64,000 nt of DNA from Periplaneta americana (GCF_040183065.1 NC_091120.1:72628708-72692707), one strand, 5' to 3'. Numbered from the stretch's first letter, positions 21,238-31,989 are shown. Numbers and translations are program-made. The notes: generated by a model not told the origin, from the sequence alone.

Positions 21238-22331
21238 TTGTTGAAATCTAAGTATGTAGATCTACAGCATGATTTGGACAGACTATATAAATGGAGTATC
21301 GATAATTCTCTTCTGTTAAATCTTAATAAATGTTGCTTTATGACATATTCTAAAAATAAGACAGTTGCTCAAAATTTGTATGAAATTAATGGTGTGAAGT
21401 TACCTAGAGTAGAATCATTTAAGGATTTGGGTATTTATTTTACACACAATTTATGTTTTAAAATGCACTTAAATCACGTGGTGATTGATGTACATAGAAA
21501 GTTAGGATTTATAATCAGAAATATAAAAGAATTAAAGAATATAAATACTATTGATACTCTATATAAAACTCTAATTAGAAATAAGCTAGAGTATGCGTCT
21601 GCAATATGGTCTCCTTAGTTCCAGTCCCATCAGATGTAAATAGAAAGGATACAGAAAAGATTTTTACGTTATTTATATTTTAAAAAACATCACGTGTCGT
21701 CTTATGACAAGCAAATTTCATATAATCAGTTACTTTTTTAATTTAATTATAAAACTTTAAAATCTCGACGATTAATAAATAGTCAAATTTTACTCTATAA
21801 GACTGTTAACGGTATATTGAATAACTGTGATTTTCTTAAATTCCTTCAGTTCAATGTAAAAAGAACAGAATTACGTCATAGGCAACATTTTATTATTCCT
21901 ATTCCTAGAACTGTTTTCTTCAAGAACTCTCCATTGTTTGTTATGTGTAATACAACTCTCTGTCTTTAAACTGTGATTCTCAATTGAATTTTAGTTTAAC
22001 AATTGAAAATTTTCATATAATATTAAAAAGAATTGTATTTCCTTAGATATTTAAATTATAAAGAAGTGTATTATAATGTCTTCACTCTAGTTTTTAAATA
22101 ATTTTGCATCATTATATTGACATTTGGCACTATATTAACTGTAGTATTATATTCTAGCATCTATTACCATTATGTATTTTCTTTCTTTCGTTTGTGTTGT
22201 TTGTTTTGTTGTTCTTTTTCTCTTATTATGTATTTTGTGTATACATCTATGTAAGCCACCTGTAATTGGAAGCCTGCTTCTGTTGGTGGTGGATTTAAAA
22301 TAAAATAAATAAAATAAAAAATAAAATAAAT
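21238..22331 (+). pseudogene. 5'-truncated jockey/CR1-type LINE inserted in another LINE
   Basis: The ORF 21238-21618 carries the reverse-transcriptase thumb region: DLDRLYKWSIDNSLLLNLNK, then VESFKDLGIYFTHNLCFK, then TLYKTLIRNKLEYASAIWSP. It ends at a TAG. Frames further on still read 'ERIQKRFLRYLYFKKHH'-like tail sequence after a frame change. The copy ends in an AATAAAATAAAT-type tail at 22300-22331. It interrupts the reverse-strand LINE between KRF-coding sequence and IKQSHG. Confidence 0.8.
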
Positions 22332-22884
22332 CTTTTCAGAGTAATACGTAGATTTAGTAACAGGTCTCTAAGTAGTAGTGCTGTCCTTCTTTGCTAAAGC
22401 ATCCGCATTCTCGTTTCACAGGATTCCACAATGGGATGATAGCCTATCCATTGGAATACAATTCTTTAATTGAGAGAGCATTTTAGTTATTTCTGCTGTT
22501 TCAGATGAAGGTGTGTGTTTAGAAACTATTGATAGAATAGCTGCTTTGGAATCTGACAATATAACTGCATTCTTAAATTTATTTATGTGGCATAGAAGAT
22601 TCCTGAGACTTTCACTTATTGCAATGATTTCTCCATCAAAACTTGTTGTTCCATATCCAAGAGATCTATAAAGTGAGAAGAGACAGCACGTAACACCTGC
22701 ACCGGCATCTTGTTCTCTGGAGATCAAGGATCCGTCGGTGTATAAATGAAGCCAGTTTTGTGGAGGGTACCTAATATTAATTGTTTCTAAAGACAATTGT
22801 TTCATTATTTCAGTGTTTACTTCTGATTTCAGTATTTCTTCTGTTAAATTTAGATTATATTTTAAACTTAATAGAGAAAGTACA
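22332..22884 (-). pseudogene. LINE RNase H domain fragment (proximal half)
   Basis: The reverse ORF from 22805 encodes RNase H: LHLYTDGSLI with the first catalytic Asp, TSFDGEIIAISESL with the Glu, and NAVILSDSKAAI with the second Asp. The HCGIL and NENADALAKK block carries the last acidic residue. A TGA interrupts it between HCGIL and NENAD, and a TAG follows DSTTT. Upstream coding continues to about 22884. RNase H removes RNA from the RNA-DNA hybrid in some non-LTR elements; this copy is dead. Confidence 0.85.
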
Positions 22885-23044
22885 AACCATCACCGATCTG
22901 AAAATTGTGAACTGAAGCAATGGTAATTCCAGCTGTTCCAGATGACTTTAGTTGAGGAGAATGGCCCAGGGTTGGGGTAACCACACGTGACAAAAGCAGT
23001 CCATTGCTTCACCTTGAGCCGCCAGTTTGAAATGCAAAGACTAT

Positions 23045-23190
23045 AGTCAGCGATGTATGTAATGGAAGGGGAAAGGAATTGGTCACACTACCCTATTATC
23101 TCATGGCTTAGTTGCGTCATGAGTGATGCTTTATTGGTGTCACTTATGAGGTTCAAACTGTCTTCGGACCGTTGACTGAACAATCCTTAT
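23045..23190 (+). repeat. Interspersed repeat R, copy 2, right half
   Basis: The segment runs from CAGCGATGTATGTAATGGAA to CTTCGGACCGTTGACTGAAC and completes the copy that begins at 20833. Confidence 0.7.
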
Positions 23191-23792
23191 TTATAACGTG
23201 AAAATATAGAGCAGAAATGGCTAATGGAGTATTTCGACAAAACCGGCCACAAATAAAAGAAATTCGAACCACAAGGTCCACTTGTCACCGTCGAGATTAA
23301 TTGGCGTCGGGTGAAACTGATATTCATCAACTGCATTTGACAGTACTGTTGTAAACACGTGGATACGGGTATCGATCACGCTACCCACGACTGGCCCCTC
23401 TGCGATCAAGGCCGTCACTTCCAACGAACATCATGAATTGCAAACAGCCGATGAAGAGTCCGACTTGTGGCAGATGGGTGTTATAATTTTACTCTGCCAG
23501 ACAGGTCTGTAACCTAAAGGCCAGAATCTAATCATCGGTGCATTCTATGGATTCTTTGGGAACATACTGGGATAGGTGCACTTTCCTAAGGGTTTTGTGG
23601 TCGCAACATGTGTCCTATGAACCCAAAGATCGAAAGTTAAAATTTCGCTCAGGATGATAACGCAGAGATTTCAACTATTACGGATTTTCCATATTGAATA
23701 CAGATTTTCCCCAATACTACAGCCACATGAAAATGATTACTGTACAGAAAAGCATAACTATCACGGCAAAAAAATTTCCAAGCCTGCAGAAG
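23191..23792. other. Intergenic stretch without recognisable features
   Basis: No repeat copy or coding signal was recognised. Confidence 0.35.
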
Positions 23793-23800
23793 TTTTAGAT

Positions 23801-24033
23801 CAGGGATGCAGAACTGAGGAAGAGAGAGGTGGAAGCATGGGGAAAGAATTTGTTCTCCGTCCACAATCCCCCGGCCTTGAATTATATACGTATAGGTGAC
23901 GTTCCGCAAGCATACTGAATATATATCTCCTCTCCCCCTGATGTCCAATGACGTGTGGGGTAAAAGGAAGGGATGAGTTACGTGTTCCGGCTTGTGACGT
24001 ATGCCACAATTACAGCACAGTTTTGCATCCCTG
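23801..24033. mobile_element. hAT-type MITE with 8-bp target duplication
   Basis: The 16-bp inverted ends are CAGGGATGCAGAACTG and, reversed, CAGGGATGCAAAACTG. TTTTAGAT flanks both sides (23793-23800 and 24034-24041). The 233-bp interior has no transposase. The end sequence and the 8-bp duplication are both diagnostic of hAT. Confidence 0.9.
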
Positions 24034-24109
24034 TTTTAGATATTTCACACAACAGAGGGAAAATGTTTAATATTCATTTGAGTATTTAATTTAAAAATTT
24101 CCAAATGTT

Positions 24110-24416
24110 TTTAATGAAGATGAACATGACAACCTTGAAGAGGTATTTTCAGCTCATCGATGCGATGGATCTAGAATAGATGCAAATAGTACCAAAATTG
24201 CAGATTTCAGAAATGAAAGTGAGTTTAAAACATTCGATAAAGTTGTGTTTGCAGCTGCTGACTGTCCCTCACAGTGACTCTCCTACGGAAAAAGTCTTCC
24301 GTGTTTTGATAAAATTCAGACAAGTCAGGGCGATATTAAACACATCAACAATGGAATCACTTGTGATTTATATTCTAGAGCTTGAAGACGACATTGCAAG
24401 GACTAGTATGCTTTAA
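24110..24416 (+). pseudogene. hAT transposase dimerisation-domain remnant
   Basis: The frame LKHSIKLCLQLLTVPHSDSP, then TEKVFRVLIKFRQVRAILNT and STMESLVIYILELED matches the hATC motif (usually L-S-IP-x-S-x-A-x-x-E-R-x-F-S). The canonical ERxFS is EKVFR here. Upstream acidic sequence in another frame may be an older part. It is unlikely to be functional. It lies 77 bp from the hAT MITE, but there is no evidence that they belong together. Confidence 0.6.
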
Positions 24417-24778
24417 GAAATAATTTGCTAGGTGGATAGGCAAAAGTGTCAGATAACGTGTAAAATATAGCTATATAATGACTTATACCCGACACTGCTA
24501 GAATGGAAGCACACACACTCTGTGATAACCAGGGGTAAAAAGTTCGTACCGAAACTGTTAAGTTGCATGAGCTTGGACTATATACCTACCGAACGAACTG
24601 TAGTGACGTAGCTCTCAACGTCAACAAACCAGAAAAACAAACATGTACAGTCGGATGGTAACCAAACTTATCTTTGTACCAATGATCTATGGCATTAGAA
24701 TCGAAATAATTCGCAAAAAGCAATAATTGGCAATTACATTCTTTGTAATTTCCAATATACAGTAAAATAATTTGCACA

Positions 24779-24996
24779 TAGGGTAAAAGTTGGTAATATT
24801 GTAATATGAGTAATATTGGGATAGTTGATTTTGGGAATTTATTACAATTTTACTGAGCGTCAACGTATTAAGGGGATGTTCGTGGACAATTTCTGCACAA
24901 AACCGGTCCTTCTTTCGCTCAGTAAAATTGTAATAAATTGTAGAAAAGCACTATCATAATATTACTCGCATCACAATATTACCAACATTTACCCTA
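24779..24996. mobile_element. Palindromic MITE with TAGGG ends, copy a
   Basis: Inverted arms start TAGGGTAAAAGTTGGTAATA on the left and, reversed, TAGGGTAAATGTTGGTAATA. They pair through AATTTATTACAATTTTACTG, leaving a ~60-bp centre. TA borders both ends. The ends resemble those of the elements at 53492 and 55637. Confidence 0.8.
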
Positions 24997-25611
24997 TATA
25001 TAAGAATAACAAACAAAGTACGTAATAATATGTATCTAACCTTGGTACAATTAATAATAATTTACATTTTCAGTTTATCAAAAATATACTTTTCTGCGTT
25101 CAGAAAAATTACATTTGTACCCTGAAAATGTTAGCTTTAAGTCACAAGATGTAACTGGAGAAAATCTTAAATATGATACAGTATTCCTTACTGTATCATC
25201 AAGTGAACAACAGCTTTGTGATTATATAGTGTATTTCGTATATGCCACATCACATTAAACTCATAATTCGTTTCAAGAACAATTTTTATTTTTTGCTTTC
25301 ATAACTATTGGAACTTCTGCGGATTGGTATATATATTCGAACAATAAAATTATTGCTCCGCATCTCACGGCGTCAATCATTTCTACATTTCTGGACTGCA
25401 GCAGGGTGAGGCTATGCTGAGTAAAATCTTCTAATACGTACCAGTATGTAGTTTAGTAATAATGTCTTTGTTGCAAACCAATTTATTATTTTGTTAACCA
25501 AAATTCAGTCATGGATGATTTAATTTTCTTTTATTCTGAAAGATGCATTAAGATGTAAAATACTCGTAAATAAGGATTATGAATAATTTCAAGGGATAAA
25601 TTATTCCAGGG
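24997..25611. other. Intergenic stretch without recognisable features
   Basis: No gene or repeat copy was recognised. Confidence 0.35.
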
Positions 25612-25930
25612 CTGGTATCCAACCCGGAAGCTTTGGCTAAGCACGCCAACGCTCTACCGACTGTTACCCAAGAACTATACCAGACACCGGCTCAATTTCC
25701 CCCTTATATCACATACCTCAAGTGAATTGACAGAACGCCAGAGCCCAGCATTGAGTGCACACTTAATGTGTGACCTAAACTTGTGATTTTCTGTTATCGA
25801 AATAGTAACACGTATTATACAAATTTCTATACTACACGTTACTGTACGATACCTGGCTCTGGTTTAATTTTTCCCTTGAAATTATTCAAGTCAGCTTTAC
25901 AAAGAGCTATACCTCAAAGCCAGATTTATG
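25612..25930 (-). mobile_element. SINE-like repeat with internal tRNA-like block, family H, copy 1
   Basis: The reverse strand contains GGTAGAGCGTTGGCGTGCTT (A-box side) and a decayed B box (CCGGGTTGGATACC). The copy at 47228-47550 matches on both sides of this block, including GACACCGGCTCAATTT and GAGTGCACAC. The tRNA-like part thus lies inside a longer repeat. Confidence 0.6.
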
Positions 25931-26160
25931 AGAATTAATTATGTTTTTAACATTTCTTTTTTCTGAACCCCCTTTAAACCTGAATTCCAGGTTCACTGGA
26001 CAGAAATCATCTGCTCGTACGCTCCAATAAATTTTACAAAGAATTCCATTACCTTTTTCTCTAAAAAAAAAAAAAAAATCACTGCGTGTAGCCCTATATA
26101 CATGTATGCCAAAGCCGGTTTTTAAAAATACAAATATTAAGGTATATTAGTGATATTAAT

Positions 26161-26415
26161 CGCGTATTTTAACGACGCTGTATCAACAACAAGATTATTT
26201 AAAAACCATGAAATTGGTAATTTTTAATTCGTATATGGCGATATGAGATCGAGGTTTCGCCATGGCACTACATGATATTAGTCTTACAGTTATGGAAGAG
26301 CTCGAAAAACTACGACCAGATAATCAGCTCAAGCTGGAATCGAACCTAGGTCCGAGCGCAGTTCCTAATCACCAGGCAAATTCGCCTAGCTCCTGAGCTA
26401 CGCCGGCGCCGGTAA
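26161..26415 (-). mobile_element. tRNA-derived SINE, family B, full length
   Basis: The reverse strand starts GGCGCCGGCGTAGCTCAGGA, has a B box TAGGTTCGATTCC, and ends in the shared 3' module (here TTTTAACGACGCTGTATCAA). Imperfect flanks TTAGTGATATTAAT and TTAATGATATAAT suggest a ~13-bp decayed target duplication. Confidence 0.85.
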
Positions 26416-26870
26416 TTAATGATATAATATTTATTTTTAGTCAAGTAACAGCAGTACGTTTAAAACTATTGTTTTTTATAGGCATTCTTCCACCCTTAAC
26501 CAGAATATTTTAAAAATATAGGGTACTTTTATAAACAGGGACTCTTACCAACCTTCAAAACCTTTTGTTATTATCATCCTGTCTTGGAGAAGGGAAAAGC
26601 TTAAACTGAAATCGCAAAGGAATGTAAAAATAATTCTGTAGAATGTGATGAATTTCTCTTGGATACGGACTGTACTATTTCACTGTGTACTACAATATAA
26701 AAATGACAAAGCGAATCGTATACGTAGGCCTACTTAGATTTGTAATTGAGCCCGCTACTGTACGATGATTTCAATAAAGACGCATTAATTAAATATTTTA
26801 CTAAAAGTTATTACATTCCATGTTCATCATTTGCGGATAGTTGACTCGTAAATTCTAAACACTAGATACA
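26416..26870. other. Intergenic stretch without recognisable features
   Basis: No gene or repeat copy was recognised. Confidence 0.35.
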
Positions 26871-26881
26871 ATATCTTAGGA

Positions 26882-27512
26882 CTTAGGTTTGGAAGTAAAT
26901 CCCGAAAAGACAAAGTATATGATTATGTCTCGTGGCCAGAATATTGTACGAAATGAAAACATAAAAATTTGAGAATTATCCTTCGAAGAGATAGAAAATT
27001 TCAAATATCTTGGAGCAACAGTAACAAATATAAATGCCACTCGGCAGGAAATTAAACGCAGAATAAATATGGAAAATGCCTGTTATTATTCGGTTGAGAA
27101 GCTGTCAAAAAATCTGAAAGTTAGAATTTATACAACAGTTATAATATCAGTTGTTCTGTATGGTTGTGAAACTTGGACTCTCACTTTGACAGAAGAACAG
27201 AGATTAAGGGTGTTTGAGAATAAGGTGCTTAGGAAAATATTTGGGGCTAAGAGGGACGGAGTTACAGGAGAATGCAGAACTGCACACATTGTATTCTTCA
27301 CCTGACATAATTAGGAACATTAAATCCAGACGTTTTGAGATGGGCAGGGCATGTAGCACGTATGGGCGAATCCAGAAATGCATATAGAGTGTTAGTTGGG
27401 AGACCGGAGGGAAAAAGACCTTTGGGTAGGCCGAGGCGTAGATGGGAGGATAATATTAAAATGGATTTCAGGGAGGTGGGATATAATAATAGAGACTGGT
27501 TTAATCTTGCAC

Positions 27513-27600
<88 letters not shown>

Positions 27601-27729
27601 TTTATTTTAACTGGCAGAATTAAGGCCATTCGGCCTTCTCTTCCACTCAACCAGTAGGGACCGATGGCGGGCTTATGTGAGGGTGAACCTTCAGGTTCCT
27701 TAAAAGCCATTTGTAAATAACTTAAGTAA
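26882..27729 (+). pseudogene. 5'-truncated RTE-like LINE with 11-bp target duplication
   Basis: Translated blocks in order are GLEVNPEKTKYMIMSRGQNI, EIENFKYLGATVTNINATR, KVRIYTTVIISVVLYGCETW, EQRLRVFENKVLRKIFGAKR, LRWAGHVARMGE in part, RPEGKRPLGRPRRRWEDNIK and RDRWRAYV. These are the thumb and C-terminal tail of an RTE-like reverse transcriptase. A TGA near 26972 and a deletion after GVTGE shift the frame. The perfect 11-bp duplication ATATCTTAGGA at 26871-26881 and 27730-27740 fixes both ends. The element ends in an AAGTAA-type tail. It is interrupted at 27512-27655. Confidence 0.9.
27512..27655 (-). mobile_element. Nested 5'-truncated retroposon tail with (AAT)n
   Basis: Between NLA (aatcttgcac) and the RDRWRAYV codons lies (TAA)n plus ~50 bp. 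On the reverse strand that unique part reads GGTTGAGTGGAAGAGAAGGC, GGCCTTAATTCTGCCAG and then AATAAATT(ATT)n. The same 3' end occurs forward at 35725-35843. It is a very short LINE or SINE insertion with its microsatellite tail. Confidence 0.8.
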
Positions 27730-27740
27730 ATATCTTAGGA

Positions 27741-28216
27741 TAGTGATGCCCAAACTTTTGAGTGTCACAGACCTCTTAAATTTCATACTTCAGTTTGCCG
27801 GACCCCATAATATGTCTTGCATAATTTAAGCCCATAATCATGTTCCACCTATTAAATATTTGAATATTGTAGTGAATTAAACATTTTTAGTGAATTGGTA
27901 GAGATATTAAACTTTAGCTTTATTGAATTCAACCTGAAAATATATAAATGCAAATATATTTCAAGTCAGTTTTTTTTTTACATTTACCATAACGTTATTA
28001 CCAGAATAGTTGATATTGCCTTGCAGCTATCAGTTTTGAGAAGTCAATTGTAAATACTCTAAGTCGCAAGTTTACCTCCATATTACATTTACTTCTATTG
28101 TTGTTCTTAAAGAAGACCAGAGCATAAAATGTATTTAATTGTTGTATTGCAATTCGGAAAACATCGGGAGACATTGTAGTGCATGCTACTAAGATTGCAA
28201 CAAGATCTTTGTACAA
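27741..28216 (-). pseudogene. Possible hAT element end with transposase tail remnant
   Basis: TAGTGATGCCCAAACTTTTG at 27741 resembles a hAT terminus (CAGTG...CCCAAAC). The reverse ORF 28216-27998 contains NNRSKCNMEVNLRLRVF, which recalls the C-terminus of Tip100/ZBED-type hAT transposases (KYRSRLNVE-x-DLR). No second terminus was found, so this is tentative. Confidence 0.35.
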
Positions 28217-28774
28217 AACTCGATTTTTAAGCTGGAATCAGAAGATAAATTATTCTAACAGTTTAATTTCTTCTTTAGCGGACAAACTAGTTTTCACCTA
28301 ATTGTCTTTTCAATTGAAGAAAGGAAAATATTCCATTAACTGTAATGTTAATTAATCAAGATGTTCTCTATTTTTCCAAGTATACTGGCCAAGAGTTCAT
28401 CACCATTTCTTGTTAGAAAGTCGCTTAGTGTAGGAAATTAATCGAATTCTCGCTTTATAGCTCAACGAGAGTACAAGTTAATTTTTTTTTACTGTTGCTT
28501 CAATCATACTGTGAACGGTGAACACTTACAGTTGGGTCCTGAAAATTTAATTTGGGGAATTTAAAAAAAAATACGAGATAGGTAGGCACGACTTGCAAGC
28601 AAAGACAAGTCCCTCAAGCGGTCTTATTCCTGTTAAACTCTGTGTCTCAAAAGTCTGACACAAACAAAAATATTCCAACAAACGGAAAAAATAGAAGAAT
28701 ACTATAAAAATGGATAAACTAAGAAATGAAAATATAATAGAATCTCTCAAAATTTTTCCAATACATTATAAAAT

Positions 28775-29225
28775 AAAAGAATTCATTGCCCAAGGGCAAG
28801 TATTTCACTGCAAACCCAGTATTCTCCAATCTACATTATTGTCTGCCTTCCTCTTAGTCTTCGCATATGATCCATACCATCTTAATTTCGTCTATCATCT
28901 CATATTTTCTTCTGACCTGAACTTTTCCCCAATTCGCCATTCCTTCCGATGCATCCTTCAGTAGGCAGTTTCTTCTCAGCCAGTGACCCAGTCAATTTCT
29001 TTTTCTCATCCTGATTAGTTTCAGCATTATTCTTTCTTCACCCACTTTTATTAGCATAGCTTCATTTCTTATTCTGTCTGTTCATTTCACAAGTTCCGTT
29101 CTTCTCTACGTCCATATTTCAAATGCTTCTAGTAGTTTCTCTTCATATCGCCGTAATATCCATGTTTCTGCCCCATACATTGCAATACTCCACACAAAGC
29201 ACTTCACAAGACTCCTCTTTTTTTT
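28775..29225 (-). pseudogene. LINE C-terminal fragment, family L1c, copy 2
   Basis: The reverse strand corresponds base by base to the copy at 17690-18170. Both share the region coding GHWLRRNCLLKDA and the 3' motif GCAGTGAAATACTTGCCCTT. Several indels break the frame. It runs further 5' (CATGGATATTACGGCGATAT, read in reverse). Confidence 0.8.
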
Positions 29226-29609
29226 TCAGAGGTCTGCAGATGATGATCCTTTTCCTATTAAAAGCTTCCTTTAAGGGGGTATGTAAGTATACAGATTAAC
29301 ATCTTCAAAAAATCGTTTTTTTTTCAAGACAATTTAAAAAGTATGCACCATCTATTAAAGTTTATTTTTGTAAAACAATTACTTAAATATCTATATTACT
29401 TTTAAAGCTATGAACATGAACGCAAGATGCTGCACATAGTACTACATTGCATATTATATCTTTAACGCTCTTTTCCCGCTAACTACATTTTGAAAATCCA
29501 TTTTCATGAAAATTCTGAAACTACGAAACAGAATTTTATGAATTCATTTTCGCATGTTTACATGTATAGCCTATTATCTACAAAACTGAAACAGACTATT
29601 AAGTCTATT

Positions 29610-29805
29610 CTTTTTTCTAGTTGGTTATTTGACGACGCTGTATCAAATACGAGGTTATTTACCGTCGAGGGGATTAGTAGTAGCGAGATAATATTTGGCG
29701 AGATGAGGCCGAGGATTTGACACAGATTACTTGACATTCGCCTTACGGTTGGGAAAAGTCTCAGAAAGAAACCCAAACGGAAATCGAACCCACGCCCGAG
29801 GGCAA
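29610..29805 (-). mobile_element. SINE family B, 5'-truncated, with 9-bp target duplication
   Basis: The reverse strand runs from GGGTTCGATTTCCG through the family body to the 3' module (TTATTTGACGACGCTGTATC in forward reading). AAGTCTATT at 29601-29609 and 29806-29814 is the target duplication. The tRNA 5' half is missing, so truncation happened at insertion. Confidence 0.85.
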
Positions 29806-29814
29806 AAGTCTATT

Positions 29815-30289
29815 ATTGAAAGGAGGAGGATGATGATGATGATGATGATGAAGATGATAAAGTTTAAATTAAAATACTATTTGAAAATGCACCTTGTTTC
29901 GGCGGACCCATTCGACCGCGGACCACATGTTGGGAACAGCTATCGTAGAAGATATCACAGAGAGAGAGATATGCATAGCATGAACAAAACCACTTTTTAG
30001 GTAGCCTATTCGAGAATCAATAGCACGTATTTACGCGAAAATATCGAAATATTTTTTGCAGTCCCACAGCACTTTCATTTTGCTTCATATAACAAGAACT
30101 TAAAAAGAAATTCACTGTCTTCGTCCGGTAATGAAATTCGCATATTTTAGTTCGTAACCGATAGCTCTATAGTTGACGTTTTTCACAGTGTTAACTAATT
30201 TGTAGGCCTCCAAACATTTAAACAAATTACTAGGATTAGTCGTTTAAATGATACCGCGTTTATGCCATAATTAAGGCAGTCCAAACAGT
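29815..30289. other. Intergenic stretch with a short (GAT)n run
   Basis: A (GAT)n microsatellite lies at ~29830-29850. Nothing else was recognised. Confidence 0.35.
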
Positions 30290-30470
30290 TTTTACAGTTG
30301 CCGCGCCGCCGGCTAGAGCGAGGAAGCAGACCGGCCACGCCGGCAGAGTTGAAGTTGAAGTCTTACTTCATTCAGTCTGGGTCGTGACGGCTGCAGAGGA
30401 GCAGCTCGGCGCGTGTGAAACAGTGAGTGTGACTTGCATGTCCACAGACGAACAAAGGTATGAACCAGCG
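30290..30470 (+). promoter_or_regulatory. Isolated CpG-rich patch, possible promoter or 5' exon
   Basis: This ~180-bp patch is markedly GC- and CpG-rich (GCCGCGCCGCCGGC, CCGGCCACGCCGGC, CAGCTCGGCGCG) in AT-rich surroundings. It has an initiator-like TTCAGTC at ~30370 and a donor-like AAAG|GTATGA at ~30458. No matching repeat was seen in the window. A noncoding first exon is possible, but a GC-rich transposon end is equally possible. Confidence 0.25.
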
Positions 30471-30715
30471 TGAATCTCTGCAGGTGGTGACCTTTATAGG
30501 CATCAAGAGTTTTGTTGAACCCAGCTCCGGCTCTTTCTTATAATTCTTGTTTTGGTAACTCTCGCAGATACTGTAAGTACCATGGTTTAAGCCACTCGCA
30601 TTTGTCACATTTTGCTATTCAATTTCTAAAAATGCGACAAACGTTTAATTTAATTTGCAAAAATCCGACAACCACACTGGACTTCAGAATTAGGGTTACC
30701 AAATGTCACATATGT

Positions 30716-31048
30716 CCCGCGCTGTGGCGACGTGGTCTAAGGCATCCTTCCTAGGACCTGCGTTATGGAATGCGCGCTAGTTCGAGTCCTTATGGGGGAA
30801 GAAATTTTCTCATGAAATTTCTGTCAGTGTAGAGGACCGATGCCCGATACGATAGGTAGCGAAATCCGGTTACGAAAGCCAGCTATAACGGCTGGGGGGG
30901 GGGATCATCGTGCTAACCACACGGTACCTCCATTCTGATTGGATGATCGTCCACCTCTGCTTCGGCATGTGGACGTGAGGCAAGCAGACGTCTGTTGTTC
31001 ATGGTCCTTCATGGGCTGTCGTGTCTCGGATTATTATTATTTTTTTTA
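30716..31048 (+). mobile_element. tRNA-derived SINE, family E, full length
   Basis: The head GCTGTGGCGACGTGGTCTAA is the A-box part and GCTAGTTCGAGTCCTTATGG the B-box part. The body includes GAAAGCCAGCTATAACGGCT, GGATGATCGTCCACCTCTGC and CTTCGGCATGTGGACGTGAG. It ends GGGCTGTCGTGTCTCGG followed by a short (ATT)n tail. It abuts a reverse copy of repeat R. Confidence 0.75.
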
Positions 31049-31209
31049 GTCAACTGTCCGAAGACAGGTCTGAACCTCACAAGTGACACCAAAAAGCACC
31101 ACTTATGAGGCAACTATACCAGGAGATAATGGGGTAGGGTGGCCAGTTCCTTTCTCCCCCATTGCATACATCGCCGATTAGATATATATTACACTAATCA
31201 GACTTCAGA

Positions 31210-31213
<4 letters not shown>
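31049..31213 (-). repeat. Interspersed repeat R, copy 3
   Basis: Reverse copy, from AGTCAACTGTCCGAAGACAG to TACACTAATCAGACTTCAGA, carrying every landmark of the copy at 2175. Confidence 0.8.
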
Positions 31214-31246
<33 letters not shown>

Positions 31247-31254
31247 ATTATTAA

Positions 31255-31292
<38 letters not shown>
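31214..31292 (+). repeat. (ATT)n microsatellite
   Basis: About 25 ATT repeats with two phase slips, adjoining repeat R. Confidence 0.95.
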
Positions 31293-31293
<1 letters not shown>

Positions 31294-31579
31294 ATGTCAC
31301 GTATTGTGCGGGATATCTCATATTTGAGGCTGTTAAAGCTTGTCCCTTTCTGACCCCATACGGAACGTTCAAAATCCTTGTAAACTAGTGAAAGAATGGA
31401 TTTTTATAGCAGTGCTGTATCTTACAGGACTAGTAAAAGAATGGATTTTTACACAAGTGCTGCAATTTGCTTATAAAAGTCATATAACTACACTGAGAAC
31501 AATATTTTCAAACGAGTCCATTAAATTTAACATGTGTTGAATTGTCAACATTTGAAGAGATATTAAATTCTTTGAAATT

Positions 31580-31927
31580 CATAGATTTTTCTCCCGATAT
31601 CTACCTATATAGACAGCTTCTATGATGAGTTTTCAAAATTTAAGGAAGATATGATTGAAATAGGTACTACTCAACACAATAAAAGTGTAAATACAAAATG
31701 GACCAAATTTGTTACCGGCCAATTTAAGTGAAATCCCACATTTGTTAATGTTGGTATCCTATCGCCTATCTATTTCAGATTCAAATGCCTATGTGGAAAT
31801 TACATTTTCTGTTATGAAAAATAAATGGAAGGATGAAAGTAACAGATGTTCAACAAATCTCGCGAAAGCTGAAGTCCAAGTTATCTTAAATTGTAATCAT
31901 AGTTTTAATTCATTTTTAATCAATTAA
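31580..31927 (+). pseudogene. hAT transposase C-terminal remnant (ZBED5-like)
   Basis: One frame reads DFSPDIYLY, then YDEFSKFKEDMIE. After a frame change near 31712 the next reads LMLVSYRLSISDSNAYVEIT, FSVMKNKWKDESNRCSTN and LAKAEVQVILNCNHS. This is the hATC dimerisation domain (usual form SIP-x-SNA-x-VERxFS). The expected Glu-Arg is EIT here, and the frameshift shows decay. An upstream ~50-bp tandem duplication (31388-31475, twice LVKEWIF) may be part of the same element. Confidence 0.7.
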
Positions 31928-31989
31928 GATAGATTAAACCTTGCTAGCTAATGAAACATAATAGCAATAATCATAATATACTTTGTACT

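Larger units (their letters stand above)
20874..23044. mobile_element. Composite insertion with ~21-bp inverted ends
   Basis: GCATTTCGAACTGGCGGCTC at the left and GAGCCGCCAGTTTGAAATGC at the right are reverse complements with one mismatch. CTATA lies just outside each. The unit splits repeat R and contains the reverse LINE (20925-22884), itself split by a forward LINE (21238-22331). It may be a DNA transposon that received LINEs, or the ends may be chance remnants of another repeat. Confidence 0.5.

Noticed and set aside
27335-27710. Poly-Asn, poly-Ile and poly-Tyr ORFs
   Set aside because: They are translations of the (AAT)n tract. Only the LRWAGHVARM...RRRWEDNIK part is a genuine (LINE) reading.
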